From positions 186,001 to 250,000 of the forward strand of contig NZ_SIRE01000002.1 in the NCBI RefSeq assembly GCF_004307995.1: a stretch of 64,000 nt of DNA. Direction: 5' to 3'. Each line of letters starts with the position of its first letter. The stretch's first letter is position 1. Under the pieces are notes generated by a model, which had not been told where the DNA came from, did not search any database, and saw only the letters and a program-made list of their open reading frames with translations. Source of the DNA: Paenibacillus thalictri (lineage in GTDB: Bacteria; Bacillota; Bacilli; Paenibacillales; NBRC-103111). Both the position numbers and the translations under genes were made by a program. Shown in pieces: positions 46,646 through 56,863 of the stretch.

Positions 46646-48498
46646 GATAATGCCCCTCTGATTGAATATAGCTGCTCAACTAGCACACACAGTTCGTTTG
46701 TGCAACGCTCCAAACCTTGAATTTGCTCCTGCAAACTTTCCGATTGATGAAGCAATCCATCCTTCTGAATTCGCAGCGCTGATGAAACGCTTTCCAATCT
46801 TCCGTTGACATGCTCTTTATAATAAGCCTCCATCGGAGACATTTCTTGCTTTGCCATCTGCAAAGCGTTTTGCTTACTTTCCTGAATAATCGCATCAATT
46901 TGAGTGCGTATGCTTCTTTTCATCTCGGTCAGCGCTTGCTCAAGCTGTTTTTGCTGCTGCACCTCATCTATTTTTCCACCCAAGAAAAATGAACCTATGA
47001 TCCCTGCAACAATGCCAATTGGTCCCATTAGCGCCGCCGCTACATAAGTAAGGGCCCCACCCGCCGCGGCAGCTTTCCAAAACGTGGAAGACTCCTCTTC
47101 CATTTGATACGATCGACGGGAGACATCAAAGCGCGAAAAAGATGCATTGGTCTCGTACCGCTCCGCTTGGGACGCGTTGCGAACCGTTAATGCCATAACG
47201 TCCTCTGAAGAAAAAAACGCTGAAAATTGCTTTTGCAGCTTGTTTGACAAAGATTGCTTATGCTCGGTAATCATCGCCAATACGTTATCCAAAGCTTGAC
47301 GAATACCTGTAGAGAGCTCCGACTTCAGCAATTGGACATCCGACTCGTGGGTAGACCGTTCCGTTTGGCGAATCAGTGTATCCCGCAAATCGGAAAAACC
47401 ACGTTCCACTTGATTCTGAATACGGCGGGAGAGCTCCAACGATTCTTGCTCCATCGTCACAGATAATGCTTGCAGTTGAACGTGCAGATGTCGCCCTTCA
47501 GCTTCCAACCTTTTCCGCTGCGCTTCCAGCTCCTCTTCCGAAGAGGACAATAAGCTAATCCGCTCCGCTATCGTTTGAAGCCCGTTGTAAGCTATGCCAA
47601 TCGCTCGATCGACATGCTCTTCTAGCCGCTCCTTGCCGGCAAACTGCGATAAAACCTGGTGCAACTCGCCTTCAAACCGTTCAAAAGAACTTCTCCATAC
47701 GCTGGATTCTTGCTTATATTTTGACCGCAATGTCTCCTTTGCCGATACAGCGTAAATGACGGGCTCCTGGATAGAAGGCACTTTCTCACTCAGCAACCGC
47801 TTTACATAACCTTGCAAGCGCGCAACGTTTGGACCGTCCGGCTGCGAATCCACCTCATCTATTCGATTCATGACAAAAATCAGTCGATTGATGTCATTAA
47901 GCAACACTTTCTCGGTTATAAAGCGACGCTCACTCTCGGACAATGGTTGCTGGGAGTCTAACAAAATAATGCAGGCATCGGCATTTCGCAAATAGTTGTA
48001 AGTTACCTCTTCCCGCAGGTCGTCCAAATCGTTAACCCCGGGCGTATCCACGATCACGCAGTTCCAAGCTTGCATCGGGCCGGGGACGAATATGCGAATT
48101 TGCTTGATTTTATTGGCGTTCTCGTTGGAAACAGTCACAATGCCGTCGAGAAATTTATTCACTTGCTCGGCAGGCAGCGGATGCTCGACCTGTGTGCCGT
48201 CATGATATTCAATCACAAGTTTGCGCTCCGTTCCCGGCACAATAATATTGATTGTGGCCGTTGTCGGATTCACTTTGGACGGCAAAATCGGCGCTCCCAA
48301 CAACGCATTAATAAAAGTGGACTTGCCACGGCTAAATTCGCCTACGACTAGCAGATTCATCGTCTCCCGATCCAGCCGTTCCAACGATGCTTTAATACGA
48401 TCGGCAAACCCTAACGGCAACAATAGCTCATTCAAACGCTGGAATATATGACTAATGTTGGTCTTCTGGTCATGAAAGAGCAGATGAAACACCTCCAA
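46642..48498 (-). CDS. Dynamin-like GTPase (about 618 residues), first gene of operon
   Basis: P-loop GEFSRGKST (53-61), G2 NPTTATINI, G3 DTPGVNDLDD, G4 NRID; helical stalk with coiled-coil sections (about 300-450); hydrophobic hairpin at 471-508 (AAALMGPIGIVAGIIGSFFLGG); C-terminal helices. The start is uncertain: the TTG at 48498 has no ribosome site, while GGAGGTG (48496-48490) lies 8 nt before an in-frame CTG at 48483. Coupled to the next GTPase by a 4-nt overlap. Confidence 0.88.
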   Translation of the reverse strand: MEVFHLLFHDQKTNISHIFQRLNELLLPLGFADRIKASLERLDRETMNLLVVGEFSRGKSTFINALLGAPILPSKVNPTTATINIIVPGTERKLVIEYHDGTQVEHPLPAEQVNKFLDGIVTVSNENANKIKQIRIFVPGPMQAWNCVIVDTPGVNDLDDLREEVTYNYLRNADACIILLDSQQPLSESERRFITEKVLLNDINRLIFVMNRIDEVDSQPDGPNVARLQGYVKRLLSEKVPSIQEPVIYAVSAKETLRSKYKQESSVWRSSFERFEGELHQVLSQFAGKERLEEHVDRAIGIAYNGLQTIAERISLLSSSEEELEAQRKRLEAEGRHLHVQLQALSVTMEQESLELSRRIQNQVERGFSDLRDTLIRQTERSTHESDVQLLKSELSTGIRQALDNVLAMITEHKQSLSNKLQKQFSAFFSSEDVMALTVRNASQAERYETNASFSRFDVSRRSYQMEEESSTFWKAAAAGGALTYVAAALMGPIGIVAGIIGSFFLGGKIDEVQQQKQLEQALTEMKRSIRTQIDAIIQESKQNALQMAKQEMSPMEAYYKEHVNGRLESVSSALRIQKDGLLHQSESLQEQIQGLERCTNELCVLVEQLYSIRGALS

Positions 48499-48581
48499 AA
48501 CTACTATTAAATTTAGTCGATCATTTCCCTTTACGCCTAATCGCGACTTATTCCCCTGAGTTGTATAGATAAAAAGTCGCA

Positions 48582-48608
48582 GATAATTTTACCAATTATA
48601 AAATTATC
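48582..48608 (-). promoter_or_regulatory. Inverted repeat in the dynamin-operon promoter region
   Basis: GATAATTTTA and TAAAATTATC form a perfect 10-bp inverted repeat with a 7-nt spacer. On the minus strand it overlaps TATAAT (48600-48595), about 100 nt before the first GTPase. A candidate operator; the -35 is poor (TTGTAG at 19 nt). Confidence 0.45.
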
Positions 48609-48703
48609 TTGTTAGTGTTCTACAAAAAGTAACAAAATCCTCCATAAAAAAGCAATAACCCCTTTCTAAAAAGCTGCAACTACAGTTTTATGGAACTAAT
48701 TAT

Positions 48704-48741
48704 CAAAGAAAGGCTCCTCGCCGAAGCGAAGAGCCTTTCTG
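48704..48741 (-). terminator. Terminator of the 195-residue hypothetical gene
   Basis: AGAAAGGCTC pairs with GAGCCTTTCT, extended by CGC/GCG, followed by a short TTTGATAATT on the minus strand, about 25 nt past the stop at 48764. Confidence 0.75.
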
Positions 48742-48763
48742 CATTCTTATGTGTACGGGTTAT

Positions 48764-49351
48764 TTACGCTTCCAGTACGAACAACCTGCGGCTCAGCTTT
48801 TGCAGCCGATCGTCGATATGGCTGTGGACACTGGAATCATGAACCTTATTTCTTAAATCGAGAAGGCCGTTGATTTGGTCATGAAGCGATTGGATTTCAT
48901 TCTCAACTGCATTATTTGCAAATAAATCCTGCAGTTGACCTACAGTGTCTTTGTATTCGTAGATCAGTTTTTGTCCTTGATCGGACATTTCGATGATTTT
49001 TACGACAGAGCCGCGTTCGTAATGATAGATGATTGTATACGTAGTATAAATCCTATGCACGATCGCGCTGCCCTTAAATTTTGATACCGCTTTCCTCATC
49101 AGATTCACCAAATGAAGATTTGTGATCCGGCAGGAACCTTGTAAAATATAGAGGTCATTTTTAAGTTCAAACGAAAGCACGATTTCCTGCTGCCCGTCGT
49201 CATATAAAACAACTTCCTGGTTCCCGTTCTCCAATACCTTTACTTGCATTGATGCCTCATGATTCTCGAAAATCTGAATGAATTCAGCCAGCTGCGGTTC
49301 CGTTAATTGCATGCGGGTTTTGACGTATTCAGTCGCTAACCTCATTGCCAT
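48764..49351 (-). CDS. Hypothetical protein upstream of the dynamin operon
   Basis: 195 residues, soluble, with no family recognised. The start (MAMRLATEYVKTRMQLTEPQLAEFIQIFENHE) is helical and the middle is beta-rich (VVLYDDGQQEIVLSF ... LYILQGSCRI ... YTTYTIIYHYERGSVVKIIE). The last ~60 residues are coiled-coil-like (NEIQSLHDQINGLLDLRNKV). ATG at 49351 is chosen because GAGGGA is 5 nt upstream. Same strand as the dynamin operon but with its own terminator. Confidence 0.6.
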   Translation of the reverse strand: MAMRLATEYVKTRMQLTEPQLAEFIQIFENHEASMQVKVLENGNQEVVLYDDGQQEIVLSFELKNDLYILQGSCRITNLHLVNLMRKAVSKFKGSAIVHRIYTTYTIIYHYERGSVVKIIEMSDQGQKLIYEYKDTVGQLQDLFANNAVENEIQSLHDQINGLLDLRNKVHDSSVHSHIDDRLQKLSRRLFVLEA

Positions 49352-49583
49352 AAAAATCCCTCGATTCATTTTTTTCAAACCTAAGCTGCTTTTTATTACC
49401 TCAAGCAACTTTTTACTATTCTTTATTCATTATACTACATAATTATTTAATATTCCTGCCGTCTTATCATTGAAATCTGGAGAAAAACTGAAAAAACCGC
49501 GATTTCGGCACCAGTATGCTAAATGAATCCATAAAAAACTCGAAATCCCTCTTTTTGGCCTGCAAATCCCTTTGATATACGGC

Positions 49584-49610
49584 AAAAAAAGCCTCTAGGG
49601 TTCAGAGACT
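49584..49610 (-). terminator. Terminator overlapping the ysxC stop codon
   Basis: AGTCTCT and AGAGGCT pair around a loop holding the last codons, and seven T follow. The TAG stop lies inside the structure. Confidence 0.75.
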
Positions 49611-50251
49611 TTAACGGAATCGACGGGGGCGTCGTCAGCGGCCGTTGCCGCGGCTCCCAAATCAGTATATCCAATTTGCTGCTCGATCAAGCTCCATAAC
49701 TCGTCCTTGCCTTGGCCCGTTTCCGACGAAAACAAAATGATCTTTTCATCTTTGCTCATCCCAAATGCTTCGCGGATGATTTTCATATGTTTTTGCCATT
49801 GGCCACGGGATATTTTGTCTGCTTTGGTGGTCACAACACACACGGGCACATTATTATGTTTGAGCCATTCATGCATGCTTTGATCATCCTTTGAAGGCGG
49901 ATGACGCAAATCGATGATATGAATTACGAGTTTCAAATACTCGCGTTTCAACAAATATTGCTCAATGAATTTGCCCCATTTCTCCCTTTCGCTTTTGGAA
50001 ACCTGGGCATACCCGTAACCGGGCAAATCGACAAAAAATAGATCGCTGTTGATTTTGTAGTAGTTCAGCTGCTGGGTTTTCCCCGGCTTTGAGCTGGTCC
50101 GCGCCAAATTTCTGCGGCTAATCATCCGGTTAATTAACGATGACTTCCCGACATTGGAACGCCCTGCCAGAGCAATCTCCGGCAAGGCGTCCGTAGGATA
50201 CTGAGCGGGACCAACCGCGCTGATAATAAATTCAGCTTGATTGACCTTCAT
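49595..50251 (-). CDS. ysxC: Ribosome biogenesis GTPase YsxC/EngB
   Basis: Essential GTPase of late 50S assembly, 218 residues. G1 [13 protein letters not shown]2 [10 protein letters not shown]3 DLPGYGYA, G4 TKADK and the [13 protein letters not shown] segment are all present. It ends in an Ala/Asp/Val-rich tail longer than usual (about 25 residues after YTDLG). ATG at 50251 follows GGAG by 9 nt. It is directly downstream of lonA, as in other Bacillales. Confidence 0.95.
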   Translation of the reverse strand: MKVNQAEFIISAVGPAQYPTDALPEIALAGRSNVGKSSLINRMISRRNLARTSSKPGKTQQLNYYKINSDLFFVDLPGYGYAQVSKSEREKWGKFIEQYLLKREYLKLVIHIIDLRHPPSKDDQSMHEWLKHNNVPVCVVTTKADKISRGQWQKHMKIIREAFGMSKDEKIILFSSETGQGKDELWSLIEQQIGYTDLGAAATAADDAPVDSVKVSEP

Positions 50252-50277
50252 GTTCGACTCCAACTTTCTTTTTTGAA

Positions 50278-52608
50278 CTATATGTGGACCGGCTTCACAA
50301 GCGCATGCTGCAGAACTTCGTCCATATGCGACACTGGAATAAAGGTCAGATCGCCGCGTACGCTCTCCGGAATTTCCTCGATATCCTTCTCGTTATCCTT
50401 AGGCAGCAGCACGACGCGAATCCCCGCGCGATGAGCGGCAAGCGTCTTTTCTTTCAGCCCGCCGATCGGCAGCACACGGCCCCTTAGCGTAATTTCTCCG
50501 GTCATAGCCACCTGCTTGGAGACGGGGATATTGGTGAGCGCGGATATCAACGCCGTCGCCATCGTAATGCCTGCCGAAGGACCGTCCTTCGGAATGGCGC
50601 CTTCGGGTATGTGGATATGGATATCGAATTTTTCGTGAAAATCCGGTTGAATGTGCAGTTGATCGGCACGCGACCGGGTATAACTGAAGGCAGCTTGCGC
50701 GGATTCCTTCATCACGTCGCCTAGTTTGCCCGTTAAGGTCAGCTTGCCGCCGCCCGGCATCACCGTCACCTCGATCACAAGCGTATCGCCGCCAACCTCC
50801 GTCCAGGCAAGCCCGGTAACCGCACCGATCTGGTCTCTTTCCTCGGCCATCCCGTAGCGGAATTTCGCCGGTCCCAAGTAATCCTTCAGATTGCCCTGAT
50901 GAATATGAACCGTTCCGCTGCCGGCCACGATTTCTTTGGCAGATTTTCTGCACAATGCCGCCACCTGCTGCTCCAAATTGCGGACACCGGCTTCGCGTGT
51001 ATATTCGCGAATGACTTTCATTAAAGCCTGATCTTCCACTTGCAGCTGCTCATCTTCCAGCCCATGATCGCGTTTTTGCTTAGGCAGCAAATATTTACGT
51101 GCGATCTGGTGTTTCTCGATTTCCGTATAACCTTGAATGGACAACACTTCCATCCGGTCAAGCAGCGGCCGCGGGATATTGTGAACGGCATTGGCCGTCG
51201 TGATAAACATAACATTGGATAAATCGAACGGAACTTCGATATAATGATCGCTAAAAGTGCTGTTCTGCTCCGGGTCAAGTACTTCGAGCAGAGCGGCTGC
51301 GGGATCGCCGCGGAAGTCCATCGCCATTTTGTCAATTTCATCAAGCAGGAATACCGGATTATTGGAGCCGGCATTTTTCATGCCTTGGATGATACGGCCC
51401 GGCATCGCGCCGACATAAGTTCTGCGGTGGCCGCGAATTTCCGCTTCGTCCCGCACGCCGCCAAGCGACACACGAACGAATTGACGGCCTAGCGAACGGG
51501 CGATTGACCTGGCGATCGAGGTTTTCCCGACCCCTGGAGGACCGACGAGGCACAAGATAGGCCCTTTGAGTTTCTTGACCAGCTTCTGCACGGCCAAATA
51601 CTCCAATACGCGCTCCTTCGGCTTCTCCAGGCCAAAATGATCTTCATTTAATATTTCCTGCGCTTTGTTAATGTCCAAATCGTCTTCGGTCTGATTCGCC
51701 CAAGGCAAGCCCAGCAGCCAATCGATATAATTGCGAATGACGCCGCCTTCCGCCGAAGTGGACGGCATCTTCTCGAGACGGTCGATTTCCTTCTCGATTT
51801 TCTCACGCACTTTGTCCGGAACAGCCGCTTCCGCCAGCTGATTGCGCAGCTCCTCCACTTCGCCGGCGCGGCCTTCCTTGTCGCCCAGCTCCTTTTGGAT
51901 CGCCTTCATCTGCTCACGCAAATAATATTCCTTCTGCGTTTTTTCCATCTGCTTTTTGACGCGCTGACTGATTTTGCGTTCAAGCTCTAGCACTTCGCGT
52001 TCATTGTTCAAGATGCCAAGCAGCTTCTCCAGACGTTCTTTCACGTCGATGGTTTCGAGGATTTCCTGCTTATCTTTGATCTTGAGCGACAGATGGCTGC
52101 AAATCACGTCAGCCAGCCGCCCGGGCTCATCGATGTCCGAAACGGCGGCCAGCGTCTCCGGGGTTACTTTTTTGGACAAGTTGATATAATGCTCGAACTG
52201 ACTCAGCACCGTGCGCATCAATGCGTCGATTTCCGGATCCGACGTTTCCTGTTCAGGCAGTTCCTTTACATTTACCTCATAATAAACGTCGTTTTCCAAA
52301 AATTCGGCAACTTCGGCCCGCATGACGCCTTCGACAAGAACGCGGATGGTCCCGTTAGGCAACTTCAGCATTTGCCGTACTTTGGCAATCGTGCCGACCC
52401 GGTAAATATCCTCAGTTGTCGGATCTTCTATGTTCATCTCCGATTGAGAGCACAGCAGGATCATGCTGTCCTCAACCATGGCCTTCTCTAGAGCCTTAAC
52501 CGATTTTTCGCGGCCAACGTCCAGGTGGAGCACCATGCTGGGGTAAACAAGCAGCCCCCTTAAAGGCAGTAAGGGCAGCCGCCTCAGCTTTTGTTTGTTC
52601 GGTCCCAT
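50278..52608 (-). CDS. lonA: ATP-dependent protease LonA
   Basis: Cytosolic AAA+ serine protease that degrades damaged and regulatory proteins. 776 residues: N-terminal substrate domain ([24 protein letters not shown]), AAA+ module with Walker [14 protein letters not shown] and Walker B FLLDEIDK, and protease domain with catalytic Ser in [13 protein letters not shown] and Lys in [17 protein letters not shown] at 52608 has GGAGG 9 nt upstream. Confidence 0.96.
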   Translation of the reverse strand: MGPNKQKLRRLPLLPLRGLLVYPSMVLHLDVGREKSVKALEKAMVEDSMILLCSQSEMNIEDPTTEDIYRVGTIAKVRQMLKLPNGTIRVLVEGVMRAEVAEFLENDVYYEVNVKELPEQETSDPEIDALMRTVLSQFEHYINLSKKVTPETLAAVSDIDEPGRLADVICSHLSLKIKDKQEILETIDVKERLEKLLGILNNEREVLELERKISQRVKKQMEKTQKEYYLREQMKAIQKELGDKEGRAGEVEELRNQLAEAAVPDKVREKIEKEIDRLEKMPSTSAEGGVIRNYIDWLLGLPWANQTEDDLDINKAQEILNEDHFGLEKPKERVLEYLAVQKLVKKLKGPILCLVGPPGVGKTSIARSIARSLGRQFVRVSLGGVRDEAEIRGHRRTYVGAMPGRIIQGMKNAGSNNPVFLLDEIDKMAMDFRGDPAAALLEVLDPEQNSTFSDHYIEVPFDLSNVMFITTANAVHNIPRPLLDRMEVLSIQGYTEIEKHQIARKYLLPKQKRDHGLEDEQLQVEDQALMKVIREYTREAGVRNLEQQVAALCRKSAKEIVAGSGTVHIHQGNLKDYLGPAKFRYGMAEERDQIGAVTGLAWTEVGGDTLVIEVTVMPGGGKLTLTGKLGDVMKESAQAAFSYTRSRADQLHIQPDFHEKFDIHIHIPEGAIPKDGPSAGITMATALISALTNIPVSKQVAMTGEITLRGRVLPIGGLKEKTLAAHRAGIRVVLLPKDNEKDIEEIPESVRGDLTFIPVSHMDEVLQHALVKPVHI

Positions 52609-52700
52609 CGTCAGCACCTCCATTGACTTCCCGTTGCAGTTGTTTAACATTTTACCAAACTATGCCGCAAAACACCAATTGAACACCCGAAGATAGGCGC

Positions 52701-54425
52701 TTATCCTTGCAAAGGCAGCGATTTGTCGGCCGGATCCGCATGCAGCACGGTCACCGAGGCGCTTGCACCGCCATCCGGCAGCACCGTCGATTGATCCGAC
52801 GTAAGGTGAAGCTCCATGCCCAGCGCATGGTACAACACTTCTTCGATGGAATCGACCGGAATGACTTCCAAACCTTGGAGTCCGGCAAAAATCTCCTGCC
52901 AATTCTCCTTCGGAATGATGACTTTGGTCGCTCCCGCTTGAAACGCCGCTTCCACCTTAGCCACGACACCTCCGATCGGCTTGACCTTGCCATGAATGCT
53001 GACCTCGCCGGTCATCGCCATTTTGTTATCCACCGGAATCCGCAGCATCGCCGAAGCGATGGCCGTCGCCATCGAAATGCCTGCAGATGGGCCGTCAATG
53101 GGCGTGCCTCCCGGAAAATTGATGTGCAGGTCGAAATTTTGCGGTTCCAGCCCCAATCGTTTAAGCACCGTCAGCACGTTCTCCACCGATCCGCGGGCCA
53201 TGCTTTTGCGCCGCAGCGTCCGGCTGCCTCCGCCCATCTCTTCTTCGTCTACAACACCTGTAATGTTGAAATTGCCCGTTTTCGGATGAAGCACCGGGAT
53301 TGCCGTCACTTCAATATCGATAAGTGTTCCTTGATTGGGGCCATATACCGCCAAACCGTTGACCAATCCGATCTCCGGTTGTGAAGCAACCTTCTTCTCC
53401 GGCCGCGGCGGAATTTGCGAGCTGTTGACAACCCATTCCATATCGGCGGGCGTTACGTATTGACGCTTGTCCGTCATGGCTAGGCCTGCTGCCAACTGCA
53501 CAATATTGACCGCTTCGCGGCCGTTGGTGGCATACCGCTTAACCACATCAATCGACTCCGCGCTTTCCGGGAAACCGATTTTTTTCAGCGCCCCTGCGGC
53601 GATCAAGCCGATTTCATCCTGCAGCAGCGGCCGGAAGAAGATCTCCATACAACGCGAACGAATCGCAGGAGGGATTTCCTGCGCCAGCCTTGTGGTAGCG
53701 CCGACAAGCCGGAAATCGGCCGGCAGGCCGTTTTGGAATATGTCATGTATGTAGCTGGGCACGTTTGTGTCTTCGGAATTGTAATACGCACTTTCCAAAT
53801 ACACTTTGCGGTCCTCTAACACCTTTAATAATTTATTCATTTGATAAGGATGCAATTCACCGATCTCATCGATAAATAAAATTCCCCCGTGTGCTTTCGT
53901 CACCGCGCCGGCTTTCGGCTGCGGAATGCCGGCGACGCCCATCGCTCCCGCGCCCTGGTAGATCGGGTCGTGAACGGAGCCGATCAGCGGATCGGCAATA
54001 CCCCTTTCGTCAAAACGCGCCGTTGTCGCATCCACTTCCGTAAATTTGGCATCGTGCCGGAACGGAGATTCGGGATTTTTCTTCGCTTCTTCCAGAACAA
54101 CACGGGCTGCCGCCGTTTTGCCTACGCCGGGAGGACCGTAAATAATGACGTGCTGCGGGTTCGGACCGCATAAAGCCGCCTTCAGCGCCTTCAGACCTTC
54201 CTTTTGCCCGACAATATCGTCCATGGATGATGGCCGCGTTTTTTCAGCCAAGGGCTTAGACAACGAGACGGAACGCAGCTTGCGCAGCTTTTCCATCTCT
54301 TTGCGCGATTCTTTATCGATCGCCGTCCGGTTCGTTTGCTGGTTGCGCAGCAGGTTCCAGAAATACATGCCGATTACCACTGCAAAAAACAGTTGAATCA
54401 CCATTAAAATCAAGCTTAAATTCAT
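52701..54425 (-). CDS. lonB: ATP-dependent protease LonB
   Basis: Membrane-linked Lon-type protease of 574 residues. It starts with a TM helix (about 3-25, LSLILMVIQLFFAVVIGMYFWNL) instead of the LonA N-terminal domain. The AAA+ region carries Walker [15 protein letters not shown] and Walker B ILFIDEIGE; the protease domain has Ser in TPIDGPSAGISMAT and Lys in GGVVAKVEAAFQAGA. In Bacillus LonB is made in the forespore. The order lonB-lonA-ysxC is conserved. Confidence 0.94.
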   Translation of the reverse strand: MNLSLILMVIQLFFAVVIGMYFWNLLRNQQTNRTAIDKESRKEMEKLRKLRSVSLSKPLAEKTRPSSMDDIVGQKEGLKALKAALCGPNPQHVIIYGPPGVGKTAAARVVLEEAKKNPESPFRHDAKFTEVDATTARFDERGIADPLIGSVHDPIYQGAGAMGVAGIPQPKAGAVTKAHGGILFIDEIGELHPYQMNKLLKVLEDRKVYLESAYYNSEDTNVPSYIHDIFQNGLPADFRLVGATTRLAQEIPPAIRSRCMEIFFRPLLQDEIGLIAAGALKKIGFPESAESIDVVKRYATNGREAVNIVQLAAGLAMTDKRQYVTPADMEWVVNSSQIPPRPEKKVASQPEIGLVNGLAVYGPNQGTLIDIEVTAIPVLHPKTGNFNITGVVDEEEMGGGSRTLRRKSMARGSVENVLTVLKRLGLEPQNFDLHINFPGGTPIDGPSAGISMATAIASAMLRIPVDNKMAMTGEVSIHGKVKPIGGVVAKVEAAFQAGATKVIIPKENWQEIFAGLQGLEVIPVDSIEEVLYHALGMELHLTSDQSTVLPDGGASASVTVLHADPADKSLPLQG

Positions 54426-54614
54426 GGCATTTACCTCTTTTCGTTAACGTGTTCTCTAGTTTTTCTAATACATGGTAGTATAGCCTTTACCTGTAGGAGT
54501 TAATCGCCTTACATTCATTACTTTTTAATTGCATGTATGACTTTACAAACAAGGAGAACGATATAAGTAAGATTTACTCGTTTGTGTTTCTTTTGCGTGG
54601 AAGGAGGGGCTTTT

Positions 54615-55289
54615 TTGAAGAAGGCGTTGATCTGCTTGCTTGTAGCTGTCATCATGATGTCGGTGCCGGCGCCTTCCATAGGCGAGGCTCACCCCATTCT
54701 CGGATCTACGGACGTCATCATTGATGTAGGACACGGAGGCATTGACAGCGGAACGCTTTACGGCACTATCGAGGAAAAAACGATCAATTTAGCCATTGCC
54801 AAGCAAATATACGGCATTTTATCGAAAAAAGGATATATCGTCATCTTGAACCGCGTCGACGACTACGCCTTAAGCGAGGAAAATCATTGGCTTCGCACCC
54901 GCAACCGGCACCGGAAAGATTTGGCGCAGCGTACCCATCTGGCCAATGAGGTAAAACCCAAGGTATTAATCAGCCTCCATGTGAATTGGGCCGCCCGGAG
55001 TTCCAAAAACGGCGCCATCGTTTTGCACCAGAAAAACCGCCAGAGCATTCTGCTCGCCCAGTTGCTGCAAAAACGCCTGAATGCGGCATACGGAGCGGAA
55101 GAAGCTCCGGTATACGGAAAGCCGTTTTATCTGCTGAATCACAGTAAAATACCGTCCGTTATTATAGAAGTCGGCTTTATTACCAATGACAAAGACAGGC
55201 AGCGGATGACCAGCCGCAAAGGACAACGCTTGATCGCCGAAAATATCGCGGCCAGCGTGTTGGAATATTTGGCAGCGACTACTCCCTAA
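54615..55289 (+). CDS. Secreted N-acetylmuramoyl-L-alanine amidase (Amidase_3)
   Basis: 224 residues: signal peptide (KKALICLLVAVIMMSVPAPSIGEA) and one Amidase_3 domain with DVGHGGIDSG, EEKTINL, SLHVNW and the catalytic Glu in VIIEVGFITN. It has no SLH or SPOR part. The size and sporulating context resemble CwlD, which makes spore-cortex muramic lactam, but this is an inference. TTG at 54615 is preceded by AAGGAGGGG; the ATG at 54582 has no such site. Confidence 0.88.
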   Translation: MKKALICLLVAVIMMSVPAPSIGEAHPILGSTDVIIDVGHGGIDSGTLYGTIEEKTINLAIAKQIYGILSKKGYIVILNRVDDYALSEENHWLRTRNRHRKDLAQRTHLANEVKPKVLISLHVNWAARSSKNGAIVLHQKNRQSILLAQLLQKRLNAAYGAEEAPVYGKPFYLLNHSKIPSVIIEVGFITNDKDRQRMTSRKGQRLIAENIAASVLEYLAATTP

Positions 55290-55311
55290 AAAAGGAAAAA
55301 TTTATTTGGCC

Positions 55312-55350
55312 TCCAACTCCCCTGACAGCATCTGTCAGGGGAGTGTTGTT
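55312..55350 (+). terminator. Terminator of the secreted amidase gene
   Basis: ACTCCCCTGACA and TGTCAGGGGAGT form a perfect 12-bp stem around GCATC, followed by a T-rich tail. Confidence 0.85.
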
Positions 55351-55390
55351 ATAGTATGGAAAAAGCACATAAGAACTTGGAGGTTACATT

Positions 55391-55894
55391 ATGACTGAAA
55401 TCGTAATGGACATGTACCATTTTCACGTTTGGGCCAACCGCACGATACTGAAGCGCTTAAAGGAGATTCCCCGCGAAGTCTATACTCAGGAGCTTACTAG
55501 CGTTTTTCCTTCCGTATCAAAGGTGATGCCGCACATTTATATAACCGATTTATGCTGGTATCGTATTCTCAGCGGCGAAAACATGTCCGACGCGATGGAG
55601 CATGCGCATGGGTTAAAGGAGCAAATAGAAGCGCTGGAACTCGAGGAGCTGGAAGTAAAGTTCTCCGAACTGGCGGAGAGCTACAAGGCGTTGCTCGGGC
55701 AGTTGAAGCATCTGGATCAGACGATTGTGGTGGATAATCCGTATGCCGGGATAAGAGATACAAGTTATTCCGAAATTATCCTGCAAACAGTCAATCATGC
55801 CACATATCACCGCGGCAATATAACGGCGATGCTGCGGCAAATGGGATATCCCTCCGTCATGACCGAATACGCTTTGTATTGGTACTCTAAATAA
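55391..55894 (+). CDS. DinB-family protein
   Basis: 167 residues, four-helix bundle of the DinB/YfiT superfamily. The pattern of metal ligands is visible: His in MPHIYITDLCWYR and the pair in VNHATYHRGNITAMLRQMG near residue 140. Members use bacillithiol or other thiols as cofactor or act in stress; the reaction here is unknown. GGAGG precedes the ATG. Confidence 0.88.
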   Translation: MTEIVMDMYHFHVWANRTILKRLKEIPREVYTQELTSVFPSVSKVMPHIYITDLCWYRILSGENMSDAMEHAHGLKEQIEALELEELEVKFSELAESYKALLGQLKHLDQTIVVDNPYAGIRDTSYSEIILQTVNHATYHRGNITAMLRQMGYPSVMTEYALYWYSK

Positions 55895-55913
55895 ACGGCA
55901 AACAAGCCGGTTC

Positions 55914-56786
55914 TTAACGAACCAGCTTGGATACAAATACGAAATCCGCGGTTTGCGACAGTTGGGGCGCCGCCTCTTTAAGCGCAGCGGATGTATGGCG
56001 GCCCGGCGGCCCGACATGTCCGATCGCAATCGTGGCGTCGTTTTTCTCAATCAGCTTGGCCAGCAGCCTGGTCTGCTTGGAAATGTGGCTTCGCGTATAC
56101 TGGTCGTCGAAAAACAGGTCGTTGCCGGCCGTTTTGACTCCAAGCTCTGCCGAAATTTTCGGTATGACCGTCTTCGGCGTCGTGCGGCTATCCAGGAAAA
56201 ATAACCCGCGTTCCTTACAGATGCCCAGCACGATACGCATGATGCGCTCATTGGCCGTAATCTTCGAGCCCATATGATTGTTAATGCCAATCACATGCGG
56301 CACATCGTCGAGCGCTTCCATGACGCGTTTGCGTATCTCCTCGTCGCTTAAGTCTGCCGTTATCGCTTTCGGGCCAAGCCAGCTTTTTTTCCCTTTCATC
56401 GGCTCCATCGGCAGATGCAGAATGACTTCCCGGCCGGTGCGATGCGCCCATTCCGCATCCCGTTTCGTAGTTGGCAAAAACGGCATCACCGCCGCTGTAA
56501 ACGGGATCGGCAGATCCATCATCTCCTGCGTGCCAAGCATGTCGTTGCCAAAATCGTCGATGACGATGGCAATTTGCTTTTTGGCCGCTTGCGGCGCAGG
56601 CTGGCCCGGCTGCTGCAAGCCGTCCTGCTGCGGCTGGGGCGTATGGTTCTGCACTTGCTCGCGCGGCTCGCCTCCGGCTATCGCACTAGCCGTTGCCGCG
56701 GCATGCACCGGGAGCAGCGCCAATGCCAATACAAGCATTCCGGCCAGCATCCCGGCAGCCTTTCGTGTCGTAAGTCGATGTTTCAT
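55914..56786 (-). CDS. Divergent polysaccharide deacetylase (YibQ-type)
   Basis: About 290 residues, exported. A signal peptide (to about 33), a Gln/Pro-rich linker (40-68), then a divergent NodB-like barrel: IAIVIDDFGNDMLGT with the Asp pair, HLPMEPMKGKKSW, INNHMGSKIT, FFLDSRTT and IGHVGPPGRHT. It would trim acyl groups from surface or wall polysaccharides. ATG at 56786 is 6 nt from GGGGGATGG. Confidence 0.88.
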   Translation of the reverse strand: MKHRLTTRKAAGMLAGMLVLALALLPVHAAATASAIAGGEPREQVQNHTPQPQQDGLQQPGQPAPQAAKKQIAIVIDDFGNDMLGTQEMMDLPIPFTAAVMPFLPTTKRDAEWAHRTGREVILHLPMEPMKGKKSWLGPKAITADLSDEEIRKRVMEALDDVPHVIGINNHMGSKITANERIMRIVLGICKERGLFFLDSRTTPKTVIPKISAELGVKTAGNDLFFDDQYTRSHISKQTRLLAKLIEKNDATIAIGHVGPPGRHTSAALKEAAPQLSQTADFVFVSKLVR

Positions 56787-56863
56787 TTCCATCCCCCCGT
56801 TACGTTAGCATATCTATGTTATTTGTTTCCTTATCTTGAATTATGCGGATTTCCGTAAAATAC

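Noticed and set aside
40601..48498. Calling the dynamin operon an anti-phage defence system
   Set aside because: No other defence genes, integrase or tRNA insertion site nearby. Membrane repair or sporulation roles are as likely on sequence alone.
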